Part shown: one piece after another, positions 42,161 to 50,000 of the stretch
Layout of the letters: each line of letters starts with the position of its first letter
Numbering within the stretch: the stretch's first letter is position 1
From: CAYQQU01 sp964419545
GTDB lineage: Bacteria > Bacteroidota > Bacteroidia > Chitinophagales > Saprospiraceae
DNA length: 64,000 nt
Assembly: GCA_964419545.1 (NCBI GenBank)
Contig: CAYQQU010000010.1
Coordinates: 58,235-122,234 of the forward strand
Reading direction: 5' to 3'
Translations under genes and position numbers: made by a program
Notes under the pieces: model-generated
What the model saw: only the letters and a program-made list of their open reading frames with translations
Databases searched by the model: none
What the model was told of the DNA's origin: nothing

Positions 42161-43096
42161 ATGAAAGAGCAGATTTTCCAGGCGCGGATTGACGCCGACG
42201 AAAAGATAGAACCGAAAGACTGGATGCCGGAAAAATACCGCAAGACGCTGATCCGCCAGATCTCGCAGCACGCACATTCCGAGATCGTGGGCATGCTTCC
42301 AGAAGGCAACTGGATCACGCGCGCGCCCTCGCTGCGCCGCAAAGTCGCTTTGCTGGCGAAAGTGCAGGACGAGGCCGGCCACGGCTTGTATCTCTACAGC
42401 GCCGCCGAAACGCTGGGCGCCGAGCGCGACCAGCTGATCGACGACCTGCATACCGGCAAAGCGAAATACAGCAGCATCTTTAATTATCCGACCATTACCT
42501 GGGCCGACATCGGCGCCATCGGCTGGCTGGTGGACGGCGCCGCCATCATGAACCAGGTGATGCTCACGCGCACCTCCTACGGCCCCTACGCGCGGGCGAT
42601 GGTGCGCATCTGTAAGGAAGAGAGCTTCCACCAGCGCCAGGGGTACGAGATCATGCTGACCCTCTGCCGCGGCTCGGAAGCGCAGAAGCGCATGGCCCAG
42701 GACGCCCTCAACCGCTGGTGGTGGCCTTCGCTCATGATGTTCGGCCCCAGCGATGAAGACTCGCACCATACCGCCCAGTCGATGGCCTGGAAGATCAAAC
42801 GCAAAACCAACGATGAGCTGCGCCGGCAATTCGTGGACATCACCGTCCCCCAGGTCGACTACCTCGGCCTCACCATTCCGGATCCGGAGCTGAAGTGGAA
42901 CGAAACGACCGGCCACTACGATTTCGGCGCGATCGACTGGGAGGAGTTCTGGCAGGTGGTCAAAGGCAACGGCCCCTGCAACCGGCAGCGGATCAACGAC
43001 CGGAAAAAAGCCCACGAAGCAGGCGCCTGGGTGCGCGAAGCCGCCATGGCCTACGCCGAAAAGCGCCGGCGCCGCCAGGCCGCAGAAGTTGCTTAA
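42161..43096 (+). CDS. paaA: Phenylacetyl-CoA epoxidase, catalytic subunit PaaA
   Basis: 311 residues from ATG 42161 (MKEQIFQARIDADEKIEP). Ferritin-like di-iron subunit with ligands in KVQDEAGHGLYLYSAAETLG and RICKEESFHQRQGYE, the EAxxH-like motifs of PaaA. Oxygenates the aromatic ring of phenylacetyl-CoA together with PaaB and PaaC; electrons come from PaaE. The longer frame from 42110 begins inside the promoter and is excluded. Followed by paaB after 16 bases. Confidence 0.97.
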   Translation: MKEQIFQARIDADEKIEPKDWMPEKYRKTLIRQISQHAHSEIVGMLPEGNWITRAPSLRRKVALLAKVQDEAGHGLYLYSAAETLGAERDQLIDDLHTGKAKYSSIFNYPTITWADIGAIGWLVDGAAIMNQVMLTRTSYGPYARAMVRICKEESFHQRQGYEIMLTLCRGSEAQKRMAQDALNRWWWPSLMMFGPSDEDSHHTAQSMAWKIKRKTNDELRRQFVDITVPQVDYLGLTIPDPELKWNETTGHYDFGAIDWEEFWQVVKGNGPCNRQRINDRKKAHEAGAWVREAAMAYAEKRRRRQAAEVA

Positions 43097-43112
43097 CCAT
43101 AAAACCAAAACC

Positions 43113-43400
43113 ATGAATAAAAAAAGCTGGCCCCTTTGGGAAATTTTCATCCGCAGCAAAAATGGCCTGAACCACAAGCACGTCGGCAGCCTCCACGCCG
43201 CCGACGCCGCCATGGCCATCGAAAATGCGCGCGACGTATATACCCGTCGCAATGAAGGGGTAAGTATTTGGGTGGTGGAATCCGAACATATTACTGCCTC
43301 GAGCCCTGACCAAAACGATTCGTTGTTCGATCCGGCAAACGACAAGGTGTATCGCCACCCAACTTTTTACAAAATGCCCGATGAGGTCAAAAATATCTGA
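43113..43400 (+). CDS. paaB: Phenylacetyl-CoA epoxidase subunit PaaB
   Basis: 95 residues from ATG 43113. WPLWEIFIRSKNGLNHKHVGSLHA is the diagnostic beginning of PaaB, which joins the PaaAC heterodimers. A five-base gap separates it from paaC, so the three are translated from one message. Confidence 0.96.
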   Translation: MNKKSWPLWEIFIRSKNGLNHKHVGSLHAADAAMAIENARDVYTRRNEGVSIWVVESEHITASSPDQNDSLFDPANDKVYRHPTFYKMPDEVKNI

Positions 43401-43405
43401 GGGGT

Positions 43406-44164
43406 ATGAACCGGCAAGACGCTTTATTTGATTACGTGCTCCGGCTGGGCGACAACGCCCTGATCCTGGGGCACCGCCTCTCGGAATGGTGCGGCCACGG
43501 GCCCGTGCTCGAGCAGGACATCGCCATCACCAACATCGCCCTCGACCAGGTCGGGCAGGCGCGCAGCCTGCTGGCCTACGCCGGCGAAGTGGAAGGGAAA
43601 GGACGTTCGGAAGACGACCTCGCCTACTTCCGCGAAGCCCACGAATTCCGCAACGTCCTGCTCGTAGAACAACCCAACGAAGACTGGGCCTACACCATCG
43701 TCCGCCAGTTTCTCTTCGACGCTTTCAACTATTTTCAGTTTCAGGCCCTGGTGCAAAGCAGGGATGAGCAGCTCTCGGCCATCGCCGAAAAGTCGCTCAA
43801 AGAGATTACCTACCACCTGCGCTACTCCTCCGAATGGATGATCCGGCTCGGCGACGGCACGGATGTCAGCCACGAAAAGATGCAAACCGCCCTCGACGAC
43901 CTCTGGATGTTCACCGGCGAACTCACCCGGGCGGACGCCGTAGACGAACAGATGGCGGAAGCCGGCATCGGCGCCGACCTCAGCCGCATCCGGCCCCTCT
44001 ACTTCCAACGGGTCGACGCCATCCTCGAACAAGCTACCTTGCGCCGGCCCGACGACGACTGGATGCAGCAGGGCGGTAAACAAGGCCGGCATACCGAAGC
44101 GCTCGGCTATATCCTGGCGGTGATGCAATCGGTGCAGCGAACGCACCCGGGCCTGGAGTGGTAA
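43406..44164 (+). CDS. paaC: Phenylacetyl-CoA epoxidase structural subunit PaaC
   Basis: 252 residues, ferritin-like, with ALILGHRLSEWCGHGPVLEQDIAITNIALDQVGQA and the helix KSLKEITYHLRYSSEWMIRLGDGT; it is the non-catalytic partner of PaaA. No paaD gene follows; the next 950 bases are repeats and non-coding sequence. Confidence 0.96.
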   Translation: MNRQDALFDYVLRLGDNALILGHRLSEWCGHGPVLEQDIAITNIALDQVGQARSLLAYAGEVEGKGRSEDDLAYFREAHEFRNVLLVEQPNEDWAYTIVRQFLFDAFNYFQFQALVQSRDEQLSAIAEKSLKEITYHLRYSSEWMIRLGDGTDVSHEKMQTALDDLWMFTGELTRADAVDEQMAEAGIGADLSRIRPLYFQRVDAILEQATLRRPDDDWMQQGGKQGRHTEALGYILAVMQSVQRTHPGLEW

Positions 44165-44513
44165 ATATTGGGAACAGAGCTCTGCCCCACGGCGTTTCCA
44201 CCTTCCGGCCGGGAGCCCAACTCACTACCGACCGCCCTCAGCCTTTGTTCCACCGTGGCCTGCGCACGCCGGTTTGCGGAAAGACGGTGTGATCCTCACA
44301 GACGGCGTTCACCAGAAACGCCTTTCCCAACCTATTGTGGTTTAAACCACAAAAGAAACAAGATGGCGCAAAAGGCGGAGCCTGCAAAGCGTAAACCCGG
44401 ATTCCCCAAAAAACGGAAGGACCGGAATAACCGAATCCGGCCAGATCGGATACCGGTACCACCGCCCGTAAGGGATGCTAACATAGCATCTCTAAGCGAC
44501 AATGGTGCAAGTT

Positions 44514-44610
44514 CCTATTCGGCACGGCAATCACTGTGTACAAAATAGGCTACCGATAGTTCATCCCGCTGGGAGGTGAGGACAACAATGTTTCAATCCG
44601 AGAATCGCCG
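44514..44610. repeat. Family 5 element, diverged copy
   Basis: ataggctaccgatag, ccgctggga and gtgaggacaaca, followed by tttcaatccgagaatcgccgg, match the minus strand of the element at 10044-10138. The left terminus is degraded. Confidence 0.65.
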
Positions 44611-44732
44611 GCTTTTGTGCGCTTAACGGGAGCAGCAGAGTCAGGAGGAGGATCGGAAAGCGCAAAGGCGGTGGTTATTGGGTAAAAATAAGGATTTTCA
44701 GATGCTTCATCTAAAAGAAGGCCGCTGAAGCC

Positions 44733-44883
44733 AGGGCAATCGCATTTAAAAGATGCTACCGCTCCATTGCCATTAAACTCATATGGAACGGAAGGAAAAA
44801 CCCTCGTTCTTCCTTTAGGATCGAGGTAAAAACGAGGATTTTTCCTACTTTTTGGAGATCCTAAAATTAAATGCGATTGCCCT
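44733..44883. repeat. Family 2 inverted-repeat element (copy c, 151 bp)
   Basis: Ends AGGGCAATCGCATTTA and TAAATGCGATTGCCCT, both perfect. Same inner arms as copy b. The 12 bases before (GCCGCTGAAGCC) and after (GCTGCTGAAGCG) agree at 10 positions, as for the other full copies. Confidence 0.88.
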
Positions 44884-44978
44884 GCTGCTGAAGCGGCGGG
44901 TCCGGGCCCGCCTGAAGGCGGGGCTACAATAAAAAACTCCTACCTTTCCCTTCCGCCTGACCACCGGCCTGACAAAGA

Positions 44979-44997
44979 CCCCATGAACAATCCGGGT
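44979..44997. repeat. Family 1 element, isolated right end
   Basis: ccccatgaacaatccggg resembles the right end of copies A to C; no left end found nearby. Confidence 0.5.
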
Positions 44998-45099
44998 AAA
45001 GTGAGCCTGCGATCGGAACAAAAAAATTTGTTCCTCCGCTTTTGCAAAAACCTTGCGTTTGCCAAAAGCCGGAGATTATACTTCTTCCTGCAACTTCGG

Positions 45100-45107
45100 T
45101 ATATTTG
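45100..45107 (+). promoter_or_regulatory. -7 element of the trypsin-like protease gene
   Basis: TATATTTG matches TAnnTTTG exactly and ends only five bases before the ATG at 45113, so transcription would start near or at the start codon (leaderless or almost leaderless message). Confidence 0.5.
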
Positions 45108-45112
45108 CACGG

Positions 45113-46201
45113 ATGAAAGAGGTGATCGATCTATACCGGCGCGTCGTCATTCAAATTGCCACGCCCTACATTACCGGCACGGGTTTTTACCTGAAAGACT
45201 ACGGGTTGGTAGTAACCAACGAGCACATTGTGCGCGACAACCGCCAGGTCATCGTGCAGGGGGAGATGGTCGAGAAGCAGCTCTCCCGGGTGCTCTACGT
45301 CGATCAGACCTACGATCTGGCCTTCCTGGAACTGCCCGGTGCGGACCGGCTGCCGGCGGTGACGCTGGGGGCCGACCGCGAAATCCACCAGGGCGACGCC
45401 GTCATCGCCGTCGGGCATCCGTTCGGGCTGAAGTATTCGGCCACTCAGGGGATCATCTCCAATACCGTGCAGAAGAGCGGCAACGTCAATTATTACCAGC
45501 ACGACGCCGCCCTCAACCCCGGCAATAGCGGCGGGCCGCTCATCAACCGGGACGGAGCGGTGGTGGGCGTCAATACCTTCATCATTCAATCGGGCAACAA
45601 CATCGGCTTTTCCCTGCCGGTGCACTACCTGCACGATACGCTGGAAGAATACAGCCGCGGCGAGCGCTGTGTGGCGGTGCGCTGCACTTCCTGCACCAAC
45701 CTGGTCTACGAAGGCAATCACCAAACGAAGTACTGCCCCCATTGCGGCGCGCACGTACGCCTGCCCTCGCAAAGCGAGCCTTACGAACCGGTCGGGGTCG
45801 CCAAAACCATGGAGGCCCTGCTCGACGAACTGGGCTTCCCTGCCGAACTCTCCCGCCGCGGCCCCAACAACTGGGAGCTCGTGCGCGGCAGCGCCCGCAT
45901 CAGTATTTCTTACTACGAAAAAAACGGACAGATCACCGGCGAGGCCTACCTGTGTGTGTTGCCCAAAAACAATATCAAACCGCTGTACGAGTACCTGCTG
46001 CACCAGAACTACGAAATGGAGGGCCTCAACTTCAGCATCAACGGGCAGGATATTATCCTTTCGCTGCTGATCTACGACCGCTATTTTAACCTCGATACCG
46101 GCATGGCCCTCTTCCGGCATTTGCTGGAACGCGCCGATTACTACGACAACATCCTGGTGGAGCAATACGGCGCCCGCTGGAAATACGAAGAGGAAGCCTG
46201 A
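45113..46201 (+). CDS. Cytoplasmic trypsin-like protease with zinc ribbon and YbjN-like domain
   Basis: 362 residues from ATG 45113; no signal peptide or membrane helix. Trypsin-like domain at about 5-180 with triad His38 (TNEHIV), Asp68 (YDLAFLEL) and Ser139 (NPGNSGGPL). Zinc ribbon at about 186-212 (CTSC and CPHC). C-terminal domain at about 220-355, a mixed alpha/beta domain resembling YbjN-type sensory proteins (EALLDELGFPAEL). HtrA-type enzymes normally work in the periplasm and carry PDZ domains; here they are replaced by ribbon and YbjN parts. Substrate unknown. The C-terminal assignment is the weakest. Confidence 0.85.
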   Translation: MKEVIDLYRRVVIQIATPYITGTGFYLKDYGLVVTNEHIVRDNRQVIVQGEMVEKQLSRVLYVDQTYDLAFLELPGADRLPAVTLGADREIHQGDAVIAVGHPFGLKYSATQGIISNTVQKSGNVNYYQHDAALNPGNSGGPLINRDGAVVGVNTFIIQSGNNIGFSLPVHYLHDTLEEYSRGERCVAVRCTSCTNLVYEGNHQTKYCPHCGAHVRLPSQSEPYEPVGVAKTMEALLDELGFPAELSRRGPNNWELVRGSARISISYYEKNGQITGEAYLCVLPKNNIKPLYEYLLHQNYEMEGLNFSINGQDIILSLLIYDRYFNLDTGMALFRHLLERADYYDNILVEQYGARWKYEEEA

Positions 46202-46723
46202 ATTTTTACCGGCTGCATCTATAATATCTGAAACCGGGCAGCGTTTAGGCTATTGACAGTATCCTTCTGACAAACTACTTTGCCAAAATCTCTCTCATCG
46301 GCCTGGTTTCCCGGTTCAAATGTTGCGCAACAGTCTTTTTATCTGTTTTTTGCGGCGGGATTGCGTAACATTCAGTATTATTGTACCCTGATTTATCACC
46401 TGGGCCTTTCGGCTCATTGATATTCCGGAATTGCCCCGCCGGCCCGAATTTCGTTTGGGCTTTTCTGAATGTAAGCGCTTGTTTGGCAGTAGTGCTTTGA
46501 AGTGAAAAAACCGAATTCTGAATTCTCCCGCAGTTTTTTCCCAGCTCACAGCAGCGCTGGGGGATGGGAAAAGGCTGCCGGCAGCTTCGAATCGGGATTC
46601 GGCAGCTGAAATGTCTGCCTCCAAACAAGCTCCAACATCCTTAAAAATGGGCGTTGGCCCGCTATTTTTTCATAATCGTAAAAGAAACTTATTCAGAGCG
46701 TAGTTTTACAAACAACTTTCTGT
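46202..46723. other. Intergenic region with family 3 element
   Basis: 522 bases between the protease and PorP/SprF genes. Contains a family 3 element at 46477-46630. The frames on the minus strand (46275-46628) are repeat-derived and not counted. The promoter of the next gene probably lies in the last 90 bases. Confidence 0.55.
46477..46630. repeat. Family 3 inverted-repeat element (copy 2, 154 bp)
   Basis: Ends GCTTGTTTGG and CCAAACAAGC, interior similar to the copy at 13134 (gtagtgctttgaa near the left; ttctcccg; ctcacagcagcgct in the middle). No coding capacity. Confidence 0.78.
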
Positions 46724-47776
46724 ATGAAAAGTCTGAAGTCGCTATTGATTACCTGCCTGATGTTGCTGGGGGTGCTCTCGCTGAGCGCGCAGGATATCCA
46801 CTTCTCCCAGTTCTACCTTTCGCCGCTGAACCTCAACCCGGCAATGACCGGGGTGATGAACTGTAATATCCGGCTGGTGGCCAATTACCGCAACCAGTGG
46901 GCCAGCGTGCTGCGCTCCAACGCGTACAGCACCTACTCGGTATCCTACGACCAGCGCATCCCCGTCGGCCGCTACGACTACTTCGGCGTCGGCGGTACTT
47001 TCTGGGGCGACGTCGCCGGAGAGGCCAATTTTTCCACCCTCACCGGCAAGCTCTCCGGCAGCTACAGCAAGCGCATGAGCGGCTACCGCGATCAGGCCTC
47101 CTACCTGGTGGTCGGCGCGGAAGTAGGAGCGGCTCAGCGCAGCGTCGACTTCCTCAACCTGCGCTGGGGCACCCAACACGACGGCGAGGGCGGCTTCGAC
47201 CCGACCCGCGCTTCCCAGGAAACGCGCTTCGATCGCGACAACTTCCTGTTCGCCGACCTGGCTGCCGGATTGCTCTGGTTTATGGTATTCGACGAAAACA
47301 ACAACCTGTACCTCGGCGGTGCTTTCCACCACCTCAATCGCGCCAACCAATCGTTCAGCAGCGATGAGGAAGACCTGCTCTACAGCCGCTTCACCGGCCA
47401 CGCGGGCGGCGAGTTCATGATGGGCGAACGCTTCGGCATCGTACCCGGCGTTATCGTCATGAGCCAGGGGCCTTCTTTCCAGGTCAACGCCGGCACCAGC
47501 CTCAAATTCCTGCTGGGCAAGAGCCGGTTCAATACCCAGGCCTTCCAGATCGGTTTGTGGACGCGGATCTCCAATAAGATCGAGACCGGCGTGCTGAACG
47601 ACGCCGCCATCCTCTCCACCCGATTCGACTACAACAACTTCAGCCTCGGCTTCAGCTACGATATCAACGTGTCGCCCCTGCGCCAGGCCAGCAACGGCAA
47701 CGGCGGCTTCGAGTTCGCCCTGGTGTACAAGATCTGCGGGCCGGAACGACGCAACGTCTACTGCCCGAATTTCTGA
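46724..47776 (+). CDS. PorP/SprF-family type IX secretion membrane protein
   Basis: 350 residues with signal peptide (about 1-22, LLITCLMLLGVLSLSAQ), then DIHFSQFYLSPLNLNPAMTGVMNCNIRLVANYRNQW, the diagnostic start of PorP/SprF proteins, followed by beta-strands to the end. PorP/SprF are outer-membrane components used for secretion of particular type IX cargo and for gliding. Bacteroidota carry many paralogues, usually beside a large adhesin gene, which is absent here. A strong terminator follows. Confidence 0.93.
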   Translation: MKSLKSLLITCLMLLGVLSLSAQDIHFSQFYLSPLNLNPAMTGVMNCNIRLVANYRNQWASVLRSNAYSTYSVSYDQRIPVGRYDYFGVGGTFWGDVAGEANFSTLTGKLSGSYSKRMSGYRDQASYLVVGAEVGAAQRSVDFLNLRWGTQHDGEGGFDPTRASQETRFDRDNFLFADLAAGLLWFMVFDENNNLYLGGAFHHLNRANQSFSSDEEDLLYSRFTGHAGGEFMMGERFGIVPGVIVMSQGPSFQVNAGTSLKFLLGKSRFNTQAFQIGLWTRISNKIETGVLNDAAILSTRFDYNNFSLGFSYDINVSPLRQASNGNGGFEFALVYKICGPERRNVYCPNF

Positions 47777-47788
47777 CGATCCTCCTTC

Positions 47789-47836
47789 GGCGGGAGACGG
47801 CCCGGCCACAACCGGTCATCTCCCGCCTCCTTTTTT
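47789..47836 (+). terminator. Terminator after PorP/SprF gene
   Basis: GGCGGGAGA and TCTCCCGCC form a 9 bp stem with a GC-rich loop that includes a second small hairpin, followed by TCCTTTTTT. Confidence 0.85.
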
Positions 47837-47932
47837 CCTAGTGACCCCTCCCTTCTGACTTTTACCTGCCCCCGCGCTTGGGTTAATCCAAATAAGAATA
47901 GTAAATTTGTAGGACGGATAGCAAAAATGTAG

Positions 47933-47982
47933 CCCGGATTATTCGTGCGTGCTTCGCAATACATGAATCCGTGAATAATCGG
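47933..47982. repeat. Family 1 element, short copy D (50 bp)
   Basis: CCCGGATTATTCGTGCGTGC at the left and CCGTGAATAATCGGG at the right. It keeps the inverted ends but lacks the 100 bp interior found in copies B, C and E. Confidence 0.7.
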
Positions 47983-48147
47983 GCTGGAGCGCCCCGCCCC
48001 CGGCATAACATTGCCCAGGCAAATGACGAAAGGGGTCAAAAAGCAAGGACATCCGGATTTTTTCTAGTATCATGTGATTTGCGGCGCTAAAGAATTCTCC
48101 AATAAAGAGCAGCAAACCCCAATCCCACACCTGCGCATCGGTAACGG

Positions 48148-48161
48148 CTCCAAACAAGCTC
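48148..48161. repeat. Family 3 element, isolated end
   Basis: CTCCAAACAAGCTC equals the right end of the family 3 element at 13134; no partner end nearby. Confidence 0.5.
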
Positions 48162-48242
48162 TGAACAAACCCCAGCTGAACATTCCGGCTCCCCCTACTC
48201 GGAGCTTTGATGAATTTATTTCTTCACCCAAAAAGGAAAACG

Positions 48243-48731
48243 ATGTTTGGTAACAGCAACAAAAAAGAGACCGGCAAGTCGAAAGGCGGCGCTATTCTGC
48301 CGTCGACGAGCCACGCTCTTAACAGTCTGGTCCAGGGATCAATGGTAGAAGGCACCGTCAATTCGGAAAGCGATATCCGTATCGACGGCGCCATTAACGG
48401 AAAACTTTTCTGCGACGCCAAGGTGATTATCGGCCCCAGCGGCCGCGTCAACGGAGAAGTGCGGTGCAAAAATGCCGTCATCGAAGGCGCCTTCGAAGGT
48501 ACGATCACCGTATCCGAATTGTTGAACATCCGCGAAAACGCCAACGTGAGCGGTGAAGTGACGACCAACAAACTCATCGTGCAATCCGGCGCTACCTTTA
48601 ACGTAACCTGTAATATGGGCAGCGGAAAACTGGCGGCGCCGCCCCGCAGCAACAGAAAAGATGCTGCCGTTGCTTCCAAAAAAGTAGAAAACGACGTTGT
48701 CAAAGCCGGAAAAGCAGCAGGAGGAGCATAA
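48243..48731 (+). CDS. Bactofilin
   Basis: 162 residues from ATG 48243 (MFGNSNKK); the frame is open from 48207 as well. Central right-handed beta-helix typical of bactofilins: SLVQGSMVEGTVNSESDIRIDGAINGKL, VIIGPSGRVNGEVRCKNAVIEG, LNIRENANVSGEVTTNKL. Polymerises without nucleotide into filaments used for cell shape or polar organisation. Disordered Lys-rich tail. Overlaps the next gene by 35 bases. Confidence 0.95.
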   Translation: MFGNSNKKETGKSKGGAILPSTSHALNSLVQGSMVEGTVNSESDIRIDGAINGKLFCDAKVIIGPSGRVNGEVRCKNAVIEGAFEGTITVSELLNIRENANVSGEVTTNKLIVQSGATFNVTCNMGSGKLAAPPRSNRKDAAVASKKVENDVVKAGKAAGGA

Positions 48732-48963
48732 GGATAAAAAAGATCGCCGGACGGCCGACCGGATGCGGGCTTACGCCAAATATTCGGGCATGGCCTTCCA
48801 GATGGGCGCGATCATACTGGTGGGGACGCTCGCCGGCCAGTGGCTGGACGATTATTTCGGGCTGGAGCGCCCCCTCCTTACGGTCCTCATGGCGTTGATC
48901 TCTATTTTCGCGGCGCTCTACCTCGTTCTAAAAGATCTGTTCGTCCAAAACGACGATTCCTGA
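48697..48963 (+). CDS. AtpZ-like ATP synthase accessory protein
   Basis: 88 residues. A charged N-terminus, then YAKYSGMAFQMGAIILVGTLAGQWLDDYFG and a second membrane helix (LLTVLMALISIFAALYLVLKDLF), as in AtpZ/AtpI-type proteins that help assemble or supply ions to the F-type ATPase. In Bacteroidota this gene often lies upstream of the atp operon, beside bactofilin. The main atp genes are not in this window. Confidence 0.87.
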   Translation: MSKPEKQQEEHKDKKDRRTADRMRAYAKYSGMAFQMGAIILVGTLAGQWLDDYFGLERPLLTVLMALISIFAALYLVLKDLFVQNDDS

Positions 48964-49067
48964 GTACTCTGTGGAATTGGTATTTTGATGTTTTGGGACG
49001 AATAGACACCGCCATAACGCAAAGTAGTTAAATCAGTCCTTTATTACCCAGCGTACTGAGCTCACTC

Positions 49068-49451
49068 ATGCCGCAAAAAACTTTTTTCCTGCAACTGGGG
49101 ATCGTGACCATCCTCGCAGCCGCCGCTGTTTTTCTGCTGCACCGCCTGCCCGCCCTGCAAGCTTACGGCCTGCTCTCCTGGATCGCCCTCCTCTTTTTCG
49201 TTTTGTTCTGTACGGCCATGTACTACGCCGGCGCCCGCTCCGCCCGCAGCGATAACAAAAACGATTTTACCAATACGTTCCTGGGCTTCACCGTAGGCAA
49301 AATGTTCCTGGCCGTGATCATCATTTACGGTTATCTGCAACTGGCCCAGCCGCAAGACAAACGCTTTATCCTCCCTTTCTTCGGGGTTTACCTGATTTAT
49401 ACTATTTTTGAAGTGTATTTCATGTCCCGATTGGGTAAGATGAACGCTTGA
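49068..49451 (+). CDS. Small membrane protein, probably ATP synthase-associated (AtpI-like)
   Basis: 127 residues with four membrane helices (about 5-22, 35-55, 73-92, 100-118). No exact family recognised, but its place directly after an AtpZ-like gene, its size and its topology fit the AtpI-type accessory protein usual at this position in Bacteroidota. Same strand and short gap, so probably one operon with its neighbours. Confidence 0.68.
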   Translation: MPQKTFFLQLGIVTILAAAAVFLLHRLPALQAYGLLSWIALLFFVLFCTAMYYAGARSARSDNKNDFTNTFLGFTVGKMFLAVIIIYGYLQLAQPQDKRFILPFFGVYLIYTIFEVYFMSRLGKMNA

Positions 49452-49472
49452 TCACCATTAAAGCAGATCGAA

Positions 49473-49955
49473 ATGCATAGCCGGACTTACCACGCTTCCG
49501 TCAATGAGGAATTCGACTTCGCTGACCTCTCCGTCGAAGCGCTCGATATCGTCAATGACGACAACGGCCGCTTCCATATTCTCCACGGCAACCGGTCGTT
49601 CCACGCCGAACTGCTGCAGGCCGACCATTCGGAAAAACGATTCGTCATCAAGGTGAACGGCAATACCTATGACGTGCAGCTGGCCGACGAGTTCGACCTC
49701 CTGATCAAACGCATGGGGCTGGAAGTCGATATCCAGCACCGGGTAAGCACCGTTACGGCTCCCATGCCCGGCATGGTGCTCAGCATCGACGTGGAAGTCG
49801 GCCAGGAGGTACACCGCGGCGACCCGCTGCTCATCCTGGAGGCCATGAAAATGGAAAATGTCATCAAAAGCCCCGGCGACGGCGTGATCAAATCGATCGC
49901 CGTCGAAAAGGGCACGCCGGTGGAAAAGGGCGCCGTATTGCTGGAACTGGAGTGA
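49473..49955 (+). CDS. Biotinyl-domain protein (biotin carboxyl carrier)
   Basis: 160 residues. N-terminal part of beta type (about 1-85) and C-terminal biotinyl domain (about 90-160) with the biotinylation site EAMKMEN (Lys126), PMPGMVLSIDVEVGQEV before it and VEKGTPVEKGAVLLEL after it. Acts as carrier of CO2 in a biotin-dependent carboxylase (acetyl-CoA or propionyl-CoA type); the catalytic subunits are not in the window. Follows the ATP accessory genes by 21 bases, so may be co-transcribed. Confidence 0.9.
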   Translation: MHSRTYHASVNEEFDFADLSVEALDIVNDDNGRFHILHGNRSFHAELLQADHSEKRFVIKVNGNTYDVQLADEFDLLIKRMGLEVDIQHRVSTVTAPMPGMVLSIDVEVGQEVHRGDPLLILEAMKMENVIKSPGDGVIKSIAVEKGTPVEKGAVLLELE

Positions 49956-50000
49956 TCCGCCGCCGGCGATGTGGAAAGGGCGATCGGTTGGCGCCGCTGC

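Larger units (their letters stand above)
44165..45112. other. Repeat-rich intergenic region (948 bp)
   Basis: No convincing gene. A 126-residue frame at 44168-44548 has low protein character and its end runs into a family 5 repeat. Identified pieces: family 5 copy (44514-44610), complete family 2 copy (44733-44883), a GC-rich hairpin around cgggtccgggcccgcctgaa (about 44889-44935) and half of a family 1 element (44979-44997). The expected paaD gene is not here. Confidence 0.65.
47777..48242. other. Intergenic region before the bactofilin gene
   Basis: 466 bases. It contains the terminator, a short family 1 element (47933-47982) and a single family 3 end (ctccaaacaagctc at 48148-48161). The 72-residue frame on the minus strand (47939-48157) is not a convincing gene. 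Confidence 0.55.

Noticed and set aside
44168..44548. 126-residue frame after paaC
   Set aside because: Basic, low-complexity sequence ending in a family 5 repeat; checked as a possible paaD and does not match.
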